The notes under the pieces are model-generated. The model was not told the origin of the DNA, made no database searches, and saw only the letters and a list, made by a program, of their open reading frames with translations. 64,000 bases of DNA from Saccharopolyspora indica. GTDB taxonomy: Bacteria; Actinomycetota; Actinomycetes; Mycobacteriales; Pseudonocardiaceae. Shown here piece by piece: positions 34,081 through 42,540 of this stretch (within the stretch, counting starts at the first letter, position 1; each line of letters starts with the position of its first letter). The translations under genes were made by a program, and so were the position numbers. The stretch covers positions 248,001-312,000 of the forward strand of contig NZ_JAQGLB010000002.1 in NCBI RefSeq assembly GCF_027853965.1, in the 5' to 3' direction.

Positions 34081-35415
34081 TCAGCTCGTCGCGGACTTCG
34101 CCGCGGACGGCGCTTCCTGCATCAGCGGCTGGCGTGCGGTCTCCTTCATCAGCAGGATCGGCACCAGCGCCACCAGTGCGGCCGCCATCAGGTAGTACGC
34201 CGGGAACATGGTGTTCCCGGTGCCCTTGACGACCGCGTCGTTCACCAGCGGCGCGGTGCCGCCGAAGATCGCGGTGGAGAAGTTGTAGCCGATGCAGAAG
34301 GCCGCGTAGCGGACCTTGGTCGGGAACATCGCCGGCAGCGTCGCGGCCAGCGGGCCGATCAGCTGCACGTGCCCGATCGCCAGCAGCGCCAGACCGCAGA
34401 TCGTGGTGAGCACGGTGCCCTGCGCGATCAGCATGAACGCCGGGATCGGCAGGACCAGGAAGCAGATCGCCGCGGACAGGAACAGCGGTTTGCGGCCGAT
34501 CCGGTCCGACAGCGCGCCGATCGGCGTGATGATCACCATCATGAACACCACGGTGAGCAGCAGCGGGACCAGCACCTGGTACTCCTGGCCATCCTCCACG
34601 TGGAGGGTGTCCTTCAGGTAGGTCTCCATGTAGGTCAGGATCGTGTAGTTCGCGATGTTGATCAGAACCACGATGCCCATCAGGATCAGCAGCTGCCGCC
34701 ACCACTCCTTGACCAGGTCCTTCAGCGGCGACTTGGCGACCTGGTGGGTCTCCTCCAGCTGCTTGAACGCCGGGGTGTCCTCCAGCTTGCTCCGGAGGTA
34801 GAGCCCGACGCCGCCGAGCGGACCGGCGATCAGGAACGGAATGCGCCAGCCCCAGCTCTCCATCGAGCCGCTGTCCAGATTCAAGATCAGGATCGTCGGC
34901 ACCAGGGCGCCGAGGCCGAATCCGGCCAGCGTTCCGAATTCCAGCCAGCTGCCCCAGAAACCGCGCTTGCGGTCGGGTGCGAACTCGGCGATGTAGGTGG
35001 CCGCGCCACCGTATTCACCACCGGTGGAGAAGCCCTGCAACAAGCGGCACAGCAGCAACAGCATCGGGGCGAAGATCCCGATGGCGTCGTAGGTCGGCAA
35101 CAATCCGATGACGAATGTGGAGCCCGACATCAGCAAGATGGTCAGGGCGAGTACCTTCTGCCGCCCGATTCGGTCGCCCAGCGGCCCGAAGAACAGGCTG
35201 CCCAGCGGCCGGAACAGGAACGAGATGGCGAAGACGCCGAAGGCGGAGATCGTCTCCAGCGGCCCGGGAAAGAACTGGTGACCGATGTAGACCGCGACGT
35301 AGGCGTATACGCCGAAGTCGTACCACTCCGTGCAGTTTCCGATTGCGGCGGCGCCGACTGCGCGGCGCAGCAGTGACCGCTGTTCGGGCGATGTTTCGGT
35401 TTCCTGCGAAGTCAT
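34081..35415 (-). CDS. MHS-family MFS transporter (ProP/KgtP-like)
   Basis: A 444-residue 12-helix transporter of the metabolite:proton symporter family. The signature [19 protein letters not shown] lies at the first helix, and [10 protein letters not shown] and [11 protein letters not shown] are the two DRxGR loops. Members take up compatible solutes such as proline and betaine, or dicarboxylates; the substrate is not evident. The ATG at 35415 is preferred to the in-frame codon at 35469 on ribosome-site grounds. The transporter breaks the otherwise conserved thiL-ung order and may be a later insertion. Confidence 0.85.
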   Translation of the reverse strand: MTSQETETSPEQRSLLRRAVGAAAIGNCTEWYDFGVYAYVAVYIGHQFFPGPLETISAFGVFAISFLFRPLGSLFFGPLGDRIGRQKVLALTILLMSGSTFVIGLLPTYDAIGIFAPMLLLLCRLLQGFSTGGEYGGAATYIAEFAPDRKRGFWGSWLEFGTLAGFGLGALVPTILILNLDSGSMESWGWRIPFLIAGPLGGVGLYLRSKLEDTPAFKQLEETHQVAKSPLKDLVKEWWRQLLILMGIVVLINIANYTILTYMETYLKDTLHVEDGQEYQVLVPLLLTVVFMMVIITPIGALSDRIGRKPLFLSAAICFLVLPIPAFMLIAQGTVLTTICGLALLAIGHVQLIGPLAATLPAMFPTKVRYAAFCIGYNFSTAIFGGTAPLVNDAVVKGTGNTMFPAYYLMAAALVALVPILLMKETARQPLMQEAPSAAKSATS

Positions 35416-35788
35416 GAGTTTGCGGCCCACCTCCGGGTCATGCCGTCCACGGCCGTGGTCGATCGACAACTTCGCCAGAACCTAGCCCAGTGGCCACTTG
35501 TAGGCCACCAAATGGACGTGATCGACGCATTCCGATGGTATTTCCTTTATGTCGCCGAGCACCGTTCCGGCGGTCGGAACCATGCTCCACCGGGTCGCGG
35601 ATTTGACACCCGAATTCGCCGGATGACTAGCGGAAATGACGCGTTCGTGTGACGGCCGGTCACCGGCGTGCGCAATATCGCACCAAGTGTTACTTCGATC
35701 GTGTGTGACGTGCATCACGTTGACGGGTTGGCGGGTGGATCTCGGGGGTGCCGCCGGTCGATCTCGGCGGCTCGCTAGGGTGCTCTGC
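35416..35788. other. 373-bp divergent gap between transporter and ung
   Basis: AT-richer than its surroundings near 35520-35700, as expected for promoter DNA. It contains a CRP-like site (35704-35719) and the -10 box TAGGGT of ung (35776-35781). No gene is recognised. Confidence 0.5.
35704..35719. promoter_or_regulatory. CRP/FNR-like palindrome
   Basis: TGTGA, six bases CGTGCA, TCACG: one mismatch from the TGTGA-N6-TCACA consensus of the CRP family. It lies about 85 bases before ung and 290 bases before the transporter start on the other strand. Regulation is a guess from one site. Confidence 0.35.
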
Positions 35789-36463
35789 ATGACCGCGCGT
35801 CCACTGCACGAACTCGTCGAGGCCGGGTGGGCGGAGGCCCTCGCTCCCGTTGCCGACAAGATCAAGGAGGCGGGCGAGTTCCTGCGCGCCGAGGTCGCCG
35901 CGGGGCGTCAGTACCTGCCCGCGCCGGAGCACGTGCTGCGCGCGTTCCAGCAGCCGTTCCACGACGTTCGGGTGCTGATCGTCGGGCAGGACCCGTACCC
36001 GACGCCCGGCCACGCCGTGGGCCTGAGCTTCTCGGTCGCCCCGGGCGTCGCGCCGCCGCGCAGCCTGGTCAACATCTACCGCGAGTACACCGAGGACCTG
36101 GGGCACCCGCTGCCCACCAGCGGCGACCTCACGCCTTGGGCCGACCGCGGTGTGCTGCTGCTCAACAGGAGCCTGACCGTCGAGCCCCGCAAGCCCGGAT
36201 CGCACCGCGGCAAGGGCTGGGAGCAGGTCACCGCGCAGGCCATCCGCGCGCTCGCCGCCCGCGAGACGCCGCTGGTGGCGATCCTGTGGGGCCGGGACGC
36301 CCGCGACCTCCGCCCGCTGATGCCGGGCGTGGACTGCGTCGAATCGCCGCACCCCAGCCCGATGTCGGCCGACCGCGGCTTCTTCGGGTCGCGGCCCTTC
36401 AGCCGGGTCAACGAGCTGCTGGCGGCCAAGGGCGTCGAGCCGATCGACTGGAAGCTCCCGTAA
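35789..36463 (+). CDS. ung: Uracil-DNA glycosylase
   Basis: A 224-residue family 1 UDG that removes uracil from DNA. Motif A is [18 protein letters not shown] with the catalytic D68, and motif B is HPSPMSA with H188. Length is normal. The ATG at 35789 has TAGGGT 7 bases upstream, the same arrangement as ddl, so the mRNA is probably leaderless. The thiL-ung neighbourhood is conserved but interrupted here by the transporter. Confidence 0.96.
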   Translation: MTARPLHELVEAGWAEALAPVADKIKEAGEFLRAEVAAGRQYLPAPEHVLRAFQQPFHDVRVLIVGQDPYPTPGHAVGLSFSVAPGVAPPRSLVNIYREYTEDLGHPLPTSGDLTPWADRGVLLLNRSLTVEPRKPGSHRGKGWEQVTAQAIRALAARETPLVAILWGRDARDLRPLMPGVDCVESPHPSPMSADRGFFGSRPFSRVNELLAAKGVEPIDWKLP

Positions 36464-36561
36464 CACCGTTCACGCAGGTCGCGGCGTATGGATTTCGCCG
36501 CCGCCCAGTCGTACATTGACCCTTGCCGGGGAAGTTGCGCTCGGGTGGAAGAAGGCTCGTC

Positions 36562-37146
36562 ATGGGAGCCGACCGGAACACCAGCGGCCTGCGGTGCCTG
36601 ATCCGCAGGGCGTTCCCGGGTGCCAACCCGCTGCGCCGTCGCACCGATCTCTTCGAGCCCATCGCGCTGCTGCTCGTCGTGCTGATCGCGGTGGTCACCG
36701 CGGTGCTGGCCTTCTCGGTGGCGCAGAACGAGCTGAACACCCGCCTGGCCGAGGTCGAGCGGCAGCAGGCGAGCAGGCACCAGGTGGTGGCGACGGTGGT
36801 GGCCGAGCTGCCCAGCAGCACGACGACGCACCGCCCGGTCGCGGTGCGCTGGGGCCAGCCGCCCGACGAGCGCTTCGCCGTGCTCGACCTGCCGGCCAGG
36901 GTGCCTGCCGCGGGCACGATCCCGGTGTGGCTGGACGATCGCGGTCAGCCGACCGGGCCGCCGCTCACCAGGAGCGATGCGACCGAGGCGGCGGGCCTGG
37001 CGGGAGCGGGCGTCCTGCTCGGATCGGCCCTGGTCACCACGCTCGCCGTGCTGCTCTCCCGCGCGTGGATCCAGCACCGCAGACTGCTGGCCTGGGAGGC
37101 GGAGTGGGCCGAGGTGGAGCCCCGCTGGCGGCACCGCACCTCGTGA
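36562..37146 (+). CDS. Rv1733c-like two-helix membrane protein
   Basis: A 194-residue protein. A short basic N-terminus with PLRRRTDLFEPIALLL leads into a first transmembrane helix (about residues 33-55). An extracytoplasmic domain of about 90 residues follows, then a second helix near residues 145-165 (AGLAGAGVLLGSALVTTLAV) and a basic C-terminus. This pattern fits the actinobacterial Rv1733c-like family, whose function is unknown. ATG 36562 with AGAAGG upstream is the chosen start. A bidirectional terminator separates it from rpmB. Confidence 0.68.
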   Translation: MGADRNTSGLRCLIRRAFPGANPLRRRTDLFEPIALLLVVLIAVVTAVLAFSVAQNELNTRLAEVERQQASRHQVVATVVAELPSSTTTHRPVAVRWGQPPDERFAVLDLPARVPAAGTIPVWLDDRGQPTGPPLTRSDATEAAGLAGAGVLLGSALVTTLAVLLSRAWIQHRRLLAWEAEWAEVEPRWRHRTS

Positions 37147-37162
37147 GCGCGGGCACAGCAAA

Positions 37163-37191
37163 AACCCCGAGGTGCGTGTGACCTCGGGGTT
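37163..37191. terminator. Bidirectional terminator
   Basis: 11-bp perfect stem AACCCCGAGGT/ACCTCGGGGTT between convergent genes, with A-run on the left and TTCTT on the right. Confidence 0.85.
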
Positions 37192-37209
37192 CTTGAACGC
37201 TGTGCGACT

Positions 37210-37401
37210 TCAGCCGCGGACGACCTTGCCGGCCTTCAGGCAGGAGGTGCAAGCGTTGATGCGCTTGCGCTGCGAGAGACCGATCTTGGCGTGGACGGTC
37301 TGAATGTTCGGGTTCCACCGGCGACGAGTCTTCCGGTGGGAGTGCGAGACCGAGTTGCCGAAGCCTGGTCCCTTGCCACAGACGTCGCAGACGGCAGCCA
37401 C
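37210..37401 (-). CDS. rpmB: Ribosomal protein bL28 (zinc-ribbon form)
   Basis: A 63-residue bL28 starting [20 protein letters not shown]. It has the four cysteines of the zinc-binding (C+) form: C5 and C8, then C51 and C54 in [10 protein letters not shown]. Actinobacteria often carry a second, cysteine-free copy under zinc control; none is in the window. The GTG at 37401 is chosen, giving the usual N-terminus, although a GTG three codons earlier is in frame. Confidence 0.95.
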   Translation of the reverse strand: MAAVCDVCGKGPGFGNSVSHSHRKTRRRWNPNIQTVHAKIGLSQRKRINACTSCLKAGKVVRG

Positions 37402-37704
37402 GTCAGACACCCCTTACTTTGCTTGACGGTTACAGCGATGAGAGCCACGCAAGGACACCCACTTGCGTGAGAGCTTGCTGTCGCCGTTGGCGGCGGCCTG
37501 AGCCCGGAGAATCCGGTCGCCCTGGGTCATCGCCACCCTGGGACCGGATCAGTGTAGCCCACCCCCGACGCCCCCTCCGGCGGTGGGGGAGCATCGCCGC
37601 GGCCAGCGACTAGTCGCTGCCTGCCGACCGCAACCGCGACGGTCGACTGGTCGCGGTCCGAGAGGGGGCGCATGCGCCGCAGGCGCATAACCCACCCTCG
37701 GCGC
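37402..37704. other. Gap upstream of rpmB, no gene
   Basis: Contains a perfect inverted repeat CACGCAAG/CTTGCGTG (37446-37453 and 37462-37469) in the probable rpmB leader or promoter region on the minus strand, and GC-rich inverted repeats near 37560-37690 that adjoin repeat element copy C and look like a degraded extension of it. No reading frame with support. Confidence 0.45.
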
Positions 37705-37832
37705 TGGCACCGCCGCGGGTTCTCAGCGTTCGCCTGGCGAGGACAGCCCGAGCGCCGTGTGTTGGTCATACATCAGTCCGGGATCCCGGAGTCCAGGCGG
37801 GCGCTGAGGTTCCGCCACCGGCACCGCCACGC
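37705..37832 (-). repeat. Family-3 hairpin element, copy C
   Basis: Read on the minus strand: flank GGTGGCGGAACC, arms CTCAGCGCCCGCCTGG and CCAGGCGAACGCTGAG (hairpin 37722-37808), loop CTGATGTATGACC, right flank GAACCCGCGGCGGTGCC. This copy points toward rpmB and does not follow a gene 3' end, unlike the other copies. Confidence 0.8.
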
Positions 37833-37894
37833 AGGGCGAGTCCGGAATCACTTCATCTAGTCTCGGACGAATCCGATCGTGCGAGGAGGTCCGG

Positions 37895-39451
37895 TTGTTG
37901 CGGACGCTGGATGCGGCGGCGGCCCGGCGCTGGGCGGACCTCGCCCTGGCGGCGCTCGTCGCCGAGCGCGCGGCGATCGACCGGATCAACGTCTACCCGG
38001 TCGCCGACGGGGACACCGGCACCAACCTGCTCCAGACGATGCGGGCCGCGGTGGCCGAGCTGGACGCGGCCGCTCCCGACACGCTCGGCGGTGTGCTCAG
38101 CGCTCTCGCCCGAGGCGCGCTCGGCGGTGCCTGCGGGAACTCCGGCGTGCTGTTCTCGCAGGCCGTGCGGGGTATGGCCGAGCAGCTGAAGGACGTGACG
38201 GCCGCGGACGGGTGCGATCTCCGCGCGGCGCTGACCCGGGCCGACGAGCTCGCTCGCGAAGCGCTCGCCGAGCCGGTCGAGGGCACTGCGCTGACGGTCC
38301 TGCGCGCTGCGGCGCGCGGTGCGGCCGGGTCGGACCGGCTGGACGTGGTGGTGCACAACGCGACCCGTGCGGCCATCGACGCCCTGGCCGCGACGCCCGC
38401 GCAGCTCTCCGCGCTCTCGGCCGCGGGGGTCGTCGACGCCGGCGGGCGGGGATTCGTCGTGGTGCTCGATGCGCTGCACTCGGTCGTCCGGGACGGCGAG
38501 CGGCTCGCCCCGGAGGCTCCGCTGCCCGGCGAGCCGGGTGTTCTGGAGCACGAATCGCAGTACGAGTACGAGGTCATGTACCTGCTCGGCGACACCGATC
38601 AGCAGCGGGCGACGGCGCTGCGCGAGGTGTTGTGCGGGCTCGGCGACTGCGTGTCGGTGGTCGGTGACGGGGCTGGTGCGTGGGCGGTGCACGTGCACTG
38701 CGACGACATCGGTGCGGCGATCGAATCGGGCATCGACGGCGGGCGGGTCCGCAACATCAAGGTGACCCGGTTCGCCGACCAGCGGGCGGCGTTCGCGCGC
38801 GAGGCCGCGGTGCTGGTCTGCGCGTCCGGCGAGGAGCTGGGGCGGCTGTTCGCCGCGGAGGGCGCGGACGTGCTCGTCGCGGGGCCGGAGCAGGCCGCCG
38901 CCCGGCTCGGCGCGGCCGTCGAAGCGACCGGGGCGGCGCACGTGGTGGTGCTGCCGAACGATCCGGACACCGCGGCGCTGGTGGAGCGGGCGGCCGGGGA
39001 GCTCGACGGCGGCCCGGACGTGGTGGTGGTGCCCACGGCCTCGCCGGTGCAGGGCCTCGCCGCGCTGGCCGTGCACGACCCGACGCGGCGTCGGGCCGAC
39101 GACCAGGTCGCGATGGCCGAAGCCGCCGCGGCGACCAGGCGCGGGGAGCTGCGCGTCGCCGACGCCGAGGCGCTGACCTGGGTCGGCCGCTGCCTGCCGG
39201 GAGACGTGCTCGGGCTGATCGACGGCGAAGTGGTGCTGATCGGCGACGACGTGCCCGCGGCGGCCCGTGACCTGGCGGCGCGGATGCTCAGCACCGGTGG
39301 CGAGCTGGTCACCGCGCTGATCCCCACCGATGCCCCGGCCGGCCTGGCCGAGGCCCTGGCCGACCACCTCCGCCGGGCTCACCCGGAGGTCGAGCTCGCC
39401 GACTACCCGGCGGGTCACCTCGACGCCCTCCTGCTCCTCGGCGTCGAGTAA
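37895..39451 (+). CDS. DAK2-domain kinase (DhaL/FakA-like)
   Basis: A 518-residue protein. The N-terminal DhaL-type kinase domain has the metal/nucleotide motif NVYPVADGDTGTNLL (residues 32-46), and the rest matches the fatty acid kinase A-like C-terminal region. FakA phosphorylates fatty acids bound to FakB proteins in other bacteria; whether this protein does so is unknown, and no DegV/FakB gene lies nearby. It starts with TTG at 37895, with AGGAGG 5 bases upstream; the next codon, also TTG, is possible. The position between rpmB and recG is conserved in actinobacteria. Confidence 0.85.
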   Translation: MLRTLDAAAARRWADLALAALVAERAAIDRINVYPVADGDTGTNLLQTMRAAVAELDAAAPDTLGGVLSALARGALGGACGNSGVLFSQAVRGMAEQLKDVTAADGCDLRAALTRADELAREALAEPVEGTALTVLRAAARGAAGSDRLDVVVHNATRAAIDALAATPAQLSALSAAGVVDAGGRGFVVVLDALHSVVRDGERLAPEAPLPGEPGVLEHESQYEYEVMYLLGDTDQQRATALREVLCGLGDCVSVVGDGAGAWAVHVHCDDIGAAIESGIDGGRVRNIKVTRFADQRAAFAREAAVLVCASGEELGRLFAAEGADVLVAGPEQAAARLGAAVEATGAAHVVVLPNDPDTAALVERAAGELDGGPDVVVVPTASPVQGLAALAVHDPTRRRADDQVAMAEAAAATRRGELRVADAEALTWVGRCLPGDVLGLIDGEVVLIGDDVPAAARDLAARMLSTGGELVTALIPTDAPAGLAEALADHLRRAHPEVELADYPAGHLDALLLLGVE

Positions 39452-39488
39452 CCAGAGCACCCTCTGGCCCGTTTCGGCTGGTGATCGA

Positions 39489-39532
39489 CCGTGCGCGTTT
39501 CGGGGTGCCATAGCGCCCCAAAGCACGCACGG
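39489..39532. repeat. CCCGTGAG-family palindrome, copy 2 (divergent)
   Basis: A 44-bp imperfect palindrome after the DAK-type gene. Ends CCGTGCG and CGCACGG; centre GCCATAGC; intervening CGGGGTG/CGCCCCA. It is more diverged from the other copies, with paired changes in both arms. Confidence 0.7.
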
Positions 39533-39548
39533 GGCTTGGTCGGGGTGT

Positions 39549-39613
39549 GGCGATTTCGCGCGAAATCGCCATCCGCCAGGCGTGGGGCTTGACGGTTTCG
39601 CGCGAAATCGCCA
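39549..39613. repeat. GATTTC/GAAATC-family element, two palindromes
   Basis: A perfect 22-bp palindrome with arms GGCGATTTCGC/GCGAAATCGCC (39549-39570) and a second copy with a damaged left end, GGTTTCGCGCGAAATCGCC (39594-39612). It sits between the DAK-type gene and the YtrA-type regulator. Confidence 0.75.
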
Positions 39614-39701
39614 ACGGGCCCCACCGTGTCCGGGCACGACTGCGCAGGTCAGGTGTCCTTTTTTGCGCTGTTGTGCGGAGGTGGTGGTGGGCAAGAAATG
39701 A

Positions 39702-39726
39702 ATGGTGCTAGTGTCATTAGCATCAT
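39702..39726. promoter_or_regulatory. Operator over the start of the YtrA-type regulator
   Basis: Inverted repeat ATGGTGCTA, seven bases, TAGCATCAT with one mismatch; it covers the start codon at 39725. GntR/YtrA-type repressors often bind such sites in their own promoter, so autorepression of this four-gene operon is likely. Confidence 0.6.
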
Positions 39727-40072
39727 GTTGCTCTCGTTGGACTTGTACGACGAGCGTCCGCTGCACGAGCAGGCCGCGGACGCCATCCGGCGCGCCATCG
39801 CGGCCGGTGAGGTCGCGCCTGGGGACCGGCTGCCGCCGGCGCGGGACCTCGCGGTCGCGATGCAGATCAACGCCAACACCGTGCTCCGCGCGCTGCGCGA
39901 GCTGCGGGAAGAAGGACTGCTGGAGTTCAGGCGCGGGCGCGGTGTCACCGTGCTGCGCCGCCCGGATCCCGAGGTGGCGCTGCGGCAGAAGCTCCGGGAC
40001 CTGCTGGACGAGGCCGGGCGGCACGGCTACGGGCCGGACGTCGTCGTCGAGTGGATAGCAGCCGAGAAGTAG
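39725..40072 (+). CDS. GntR-family regulator, YtrA subfamily
   Basis: A 115-residue regulator: a GntR winged helix (PLHEQAADAIRRAIAAGEV, then LPPARDLAVAMQINANTVLR) followed by a short helical tail and no effector domain, as in the YtrA group, which usually controls ABC transporter or membrane-stress operons. The ATG at 39725 is inside the operator. The next three genes on this strand encode membrane proteins with DUF1648 and CPBP domains, typical YtrA-group partners, although no ABC transporter is present. Confidence 0.82.
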   Translation: MLLSLDLYDERPLHEQAADAIRRAIAAGEVAPGDRLPPARDLAVAMQINANTVLRALRELREEGLLEFRRGRGVTVLRRPDPEVALRQKLRDLLDEAGRHGYGPDVVVEWIAAEK

Positions 40073-40109
40073 GACCGCAGATCCGCTGCGGAAGACCTCT
40101 GGAGGCGAG

Positions 40110-41063
40110 ATGACCTACCGCACCCGATTCCTGGCGGCCTCAGGAGCTTGGACGGTCGCCGTGGCCGCGGCGCTGCTGGCCGGGAGTTTGGCCGTGCGGG
40201 ACCGCCTGCCCGATCCGATGGCCTCGCACTGGGGTTTCTCCGGTGCTCCGGACGGTTCCACGGCCTTCACCGCTCTCTTGGTGTTCGAGCTGGTCAGCTG
40301 GCTGGTCATCGCGGTGATCGGGATCGTCTTCGGGGTGCTCGGCGTGGCTCGGCGAGCGAGCCGGGCGACCGCGTCGGCGATCCTCGGGGCCGGGGCGGCG
40401 TTCGTCGTCGGCATGTCGGTGGTGACCACCTCGGTGAACCTGGACGTCGCCGACTGGCGGCAGGCGAGCCCGCTGCCGGTCTGGCTGGTGCTCCCGGTGC
40501 TCGCCGCCGCGGCGCTGGGTGGCTGGCTCGGCTGGTGGCTGGGCAACCGCGGTCCGGACGCCCGGCCCGCGGGCGACGGCGAGGTCGCCGAGCTCAAGCT
40601 GAAGCCGGGCGAGCGCGCGGTGTGGGTGTCCTCGGTGAGCAGCCCGACGATGCTGGTCATCGGCGGGATCGCGGTGCTGTTAGCGGTCGTCCCGATGATG
40701 CTGCAGGTCTGGGCGGCCACCGTGGCCTTCGTGCTGGCCGGGCTGCTCCTGTTCGCGCTCTCCTCGGCGCGGGTGCAGGTCGACGAGAACGGCGTGCACG
40801 CCTCCTTCGGCCCGCTGCGCCGGCCCGTCCGGCGGATCCGGCTGGAGCAGATCGAGGACGCGCGGGTGGAGACCCGGCGGGCGCTCGAGGTCGGCGGCTG
40901 GGGCTACCGGGTGCTGCCCACCAGCACCGCGATCATGCTCCGCGGCGGCGAATGCCTGGTCCTCCGGCTGACCTCGGGCCGGAAGTTCTACATCAGCGTC
41001 GACAACCCGGAGCGCGGTGCGGAACTGGTCAACGCGCTCATCACCGAACGATCCGCGCTCTGA
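40110..41063 (+). CDS. DUF1648-domain membrane protein
   Basis: A 317-residue membrane protein. The N-terminus carries the DUF1648 signature RLPDPMASHWGFSGAPDGS just after the first transmembrane helix; further helices follow near residues 55-80, 90-110, 120-145 and 175-215. The C-terminal cytoplasmic part (VQVDENGVHASFGPLRRPVR) resembles a PH-like domain. Function is unknown; DUF1648 proteins accompany YtrA/SdpR-type regulators. ATG 40110 with CTGGAGGCGAG just before. It is followed by a CPBP protease gene after 10 bases. Confidence 0.75.
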   Translation: MTYRTRFLAASGAWTVAVAAALLAGSLAVRDRLPDPMASHWGFSGAPDGSTAFTALLVFELVSWLVIAVIGIVFGVLGVARRASRATASAILGAGAAFVVGMSVVTTSVNLDVADWRQASPLPVWLVLPVLAAAALGGWLGWWLGNRGPDARPAGDGEVAELKLKPGERAVWVSSVSSPTMLVIGGIAVLLAVVPMMLQVWAATVAFVLAGLLLFALSSARVQVDENGVHASFGPLRRPVRRIRLEQIEDARVETRRALEVGGWGYRVLPTSTAIMLRGGECLVLRLTSGRKFYISVDNPERGAELVNALITERSAL

Positions 41064-41073
41064 GGGGGAAACC

Positions 41074-41958
41074 GTGAACCGTCGTGACCTGTGGGTGTTC
41101 CTGGCCGTCGCGCTGGGCGGTGCGTGGCTGATCGCCGCGCCGCTGTGGCTCGGCCTCACCAGCTCGATCGGGCTCATCGCATCCGCCATGATGCTCACGC
41201 CCGCGCTGGGCGTGCTCGCCGTGCGGCTGCTGGATCGCCGGACCCCGGCCCGCGAGTGGGCGCGGGAGACCGGCCTGACCTTCGGCCCGCGCCCGAAGCG
41301 GACCGTCGTGCTGCTGCTGGCCGCGTGGTTCGGCACCGTCCTGTTCAGCGCGGTGGCCGTCGCGGTGAGCGCGGCGCTCGGGTTGCTGGTGCTCGACCTG
41401 GAGGAGTTCAGCCTGCTCGCCGCGACGATGGGCGAGCTGGGCGCGCCCGTCGGCGTCGGGTCGGTGGTGGCGGTCCAGCTGGTGGCGATGGTCCTGATCG
41501 CCCCGCTGATCAACTCCGTGCTGGCCTTCGGCGAGGAGTGGGGCTGGCGGGGCTGGCTGCTGCCCCGGCTGGCCGAGCGCGGGGCGTGGCCCGCGCTGCT
41601 GATCTCCGGGGTGATCTGGGGCGTGTGGCACGCACCGCTGACGCTGCTCGGCTACAACTACGCGAACCTCGGCCCGTGGGCGGCGCTGGTGTTCACCGGC
41701 ACCTGCGTGCTCCTCGGCGTCCTGCTGGGCTGGCTGCGGTTGCGCTCGGGCAGCGTGTGGCCCGCGGTCCTCGCGCACGGGGCGATCAACGCGTCGGCGG
41801 GGTTGCCGATGTTGCTGGGCTCGGCCGCGGCACCGCCGAACCTGGTCGTCGTCGGGATGACCGGCGCGGTCGGGTGGGTGCTGATGGCGCTGCTGGCCGC
41901 GGCGCTGCTGCGCCGGTGGCCGGTCGCGGACCGATCCGAGCCGGTCGCGGTGGCCTGA
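41074..41958 (+). CDS. CPBP-family intramembrane metalloprotease
   Basis: A 294-residue polytopic protein of the CPBP (Abi, Rce1-like) family. The metal and catalytic residues are visible: E154-E155 in FGEEWGWRGWL, H186 in GVWHAPL, and H235 in AHGAINAS. Members cleave prenylated proteins, bacteriocin precursors or anti-sigma factors; the target here is unknown. The GTG start at 41074 follows GGGGGAAA. It is co-transcribed with the DUF1648 genes on both sides. Confidence 0.83.
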   Translation: MNRRDLWVFLAVALGGAWLIAAPLWLGLTSSIGLIASAMMLTPALGVLAVRLLDRRTPAREWARETGLTFGPRPKRTVVLLLAAWFGTVLFSAVAVAVSAALGLLVLDLEEFSLLAATMGELGAPVGVGSVVAVQLVAMVLIAPLINSVLAFGEEWGWRGWLLPRLAERGAWPALLISGVIWGVWHAPLTLLGYNYANLGPWAALVFTGTCVLLGVLLGWLRLRSGSVWPAVLAHGAINASAGLPMLLGSAAAPPNLVVVGMTGAVGWVLMALLAAALLRRWPVADRSEPVAVA

Positions 41959-42010
41959 CCTGGGCAGCCGGTACTGTCGACACCGGTCGTCGAGTCGCAC
42001 GGGAGGCGGC

Positions 42011-42493
42011 GTGGGTGTCCGGAGGCGGTACCTCTGGTTCGTGGCTGGCTGGACGCTGCTCGTCGCGCTGCTGATGATCGCGATCCCGCTGGCCCTGAGC
42101 TCCCGGCTGCCCGACCCGATCGCCGTCGAGTGGACGTTCTCCGGAGAGCCGGACGACTCCAGCCCGCTCCGCGACTTCCTGTTCGGCCAGCTCGTGTGGT
42201 GGCTGGTGGTCGCCGCGGTCTGGAGCGTGTTCGGGCTCGGCGGCGTGCTGAAGCGCCGCGGCCTGGCCTGGGCCGGGGCGGCGCTGGGCGTGTTCGGTTC
42301 GACGATGCTCGGCACCGTGGTGCTGACCGCGCTGGCCAACCTGGACGCCCCGACCTACCGGGACGCCGTGGACCCGCCGGGTTCGGGCTGGCTGCTGCTG
42401 GCCGGTGCCCTCGCGGGCTGGCTCGGCTGGCGGCTGGGCAGCCGGGGCGCGGAGGCACCACCGACTGATCGCGACGTCGGTGCGGTCCGCTAA
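42011..42493 (+). CDS. DUF1648-domain membrane protein (short)
   Basis: A 160-residue protein that repeats the first half of the gene at 40110: SSRLPDPIAVEWTFSGEPDDSS is its DUF1648 segment, between a first helix (residues 9-29) and three more helices. It lacks the C-terminal soluble domain of the longer paralogue. GTG start with GGGAGG upstream. It probably ends the YtrA operon; recG follows after 47 bases and could be partly co-transcribed. Confidence 0.72.
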   Translation: MGVRRRYLWFVAGWTLLVALLMIAIPLALSSRLPDPIAVEWTFSGEPDDSSPLRDFLFGQLVWWLVVAAVWSVFGLGGVLKRRGLAWAGAALGVFGSTMLGTVVLTALANLDAPTYRDAVDPPGSGWLLLAGALAGWLGWRLGSRGAEAPPTDRDVGAVR

Positions 42494-42540
42494 CTTGCGG
42501 AGACCGGACCGGTGACGACGCGCGTGGCGGAGGACCAGCA

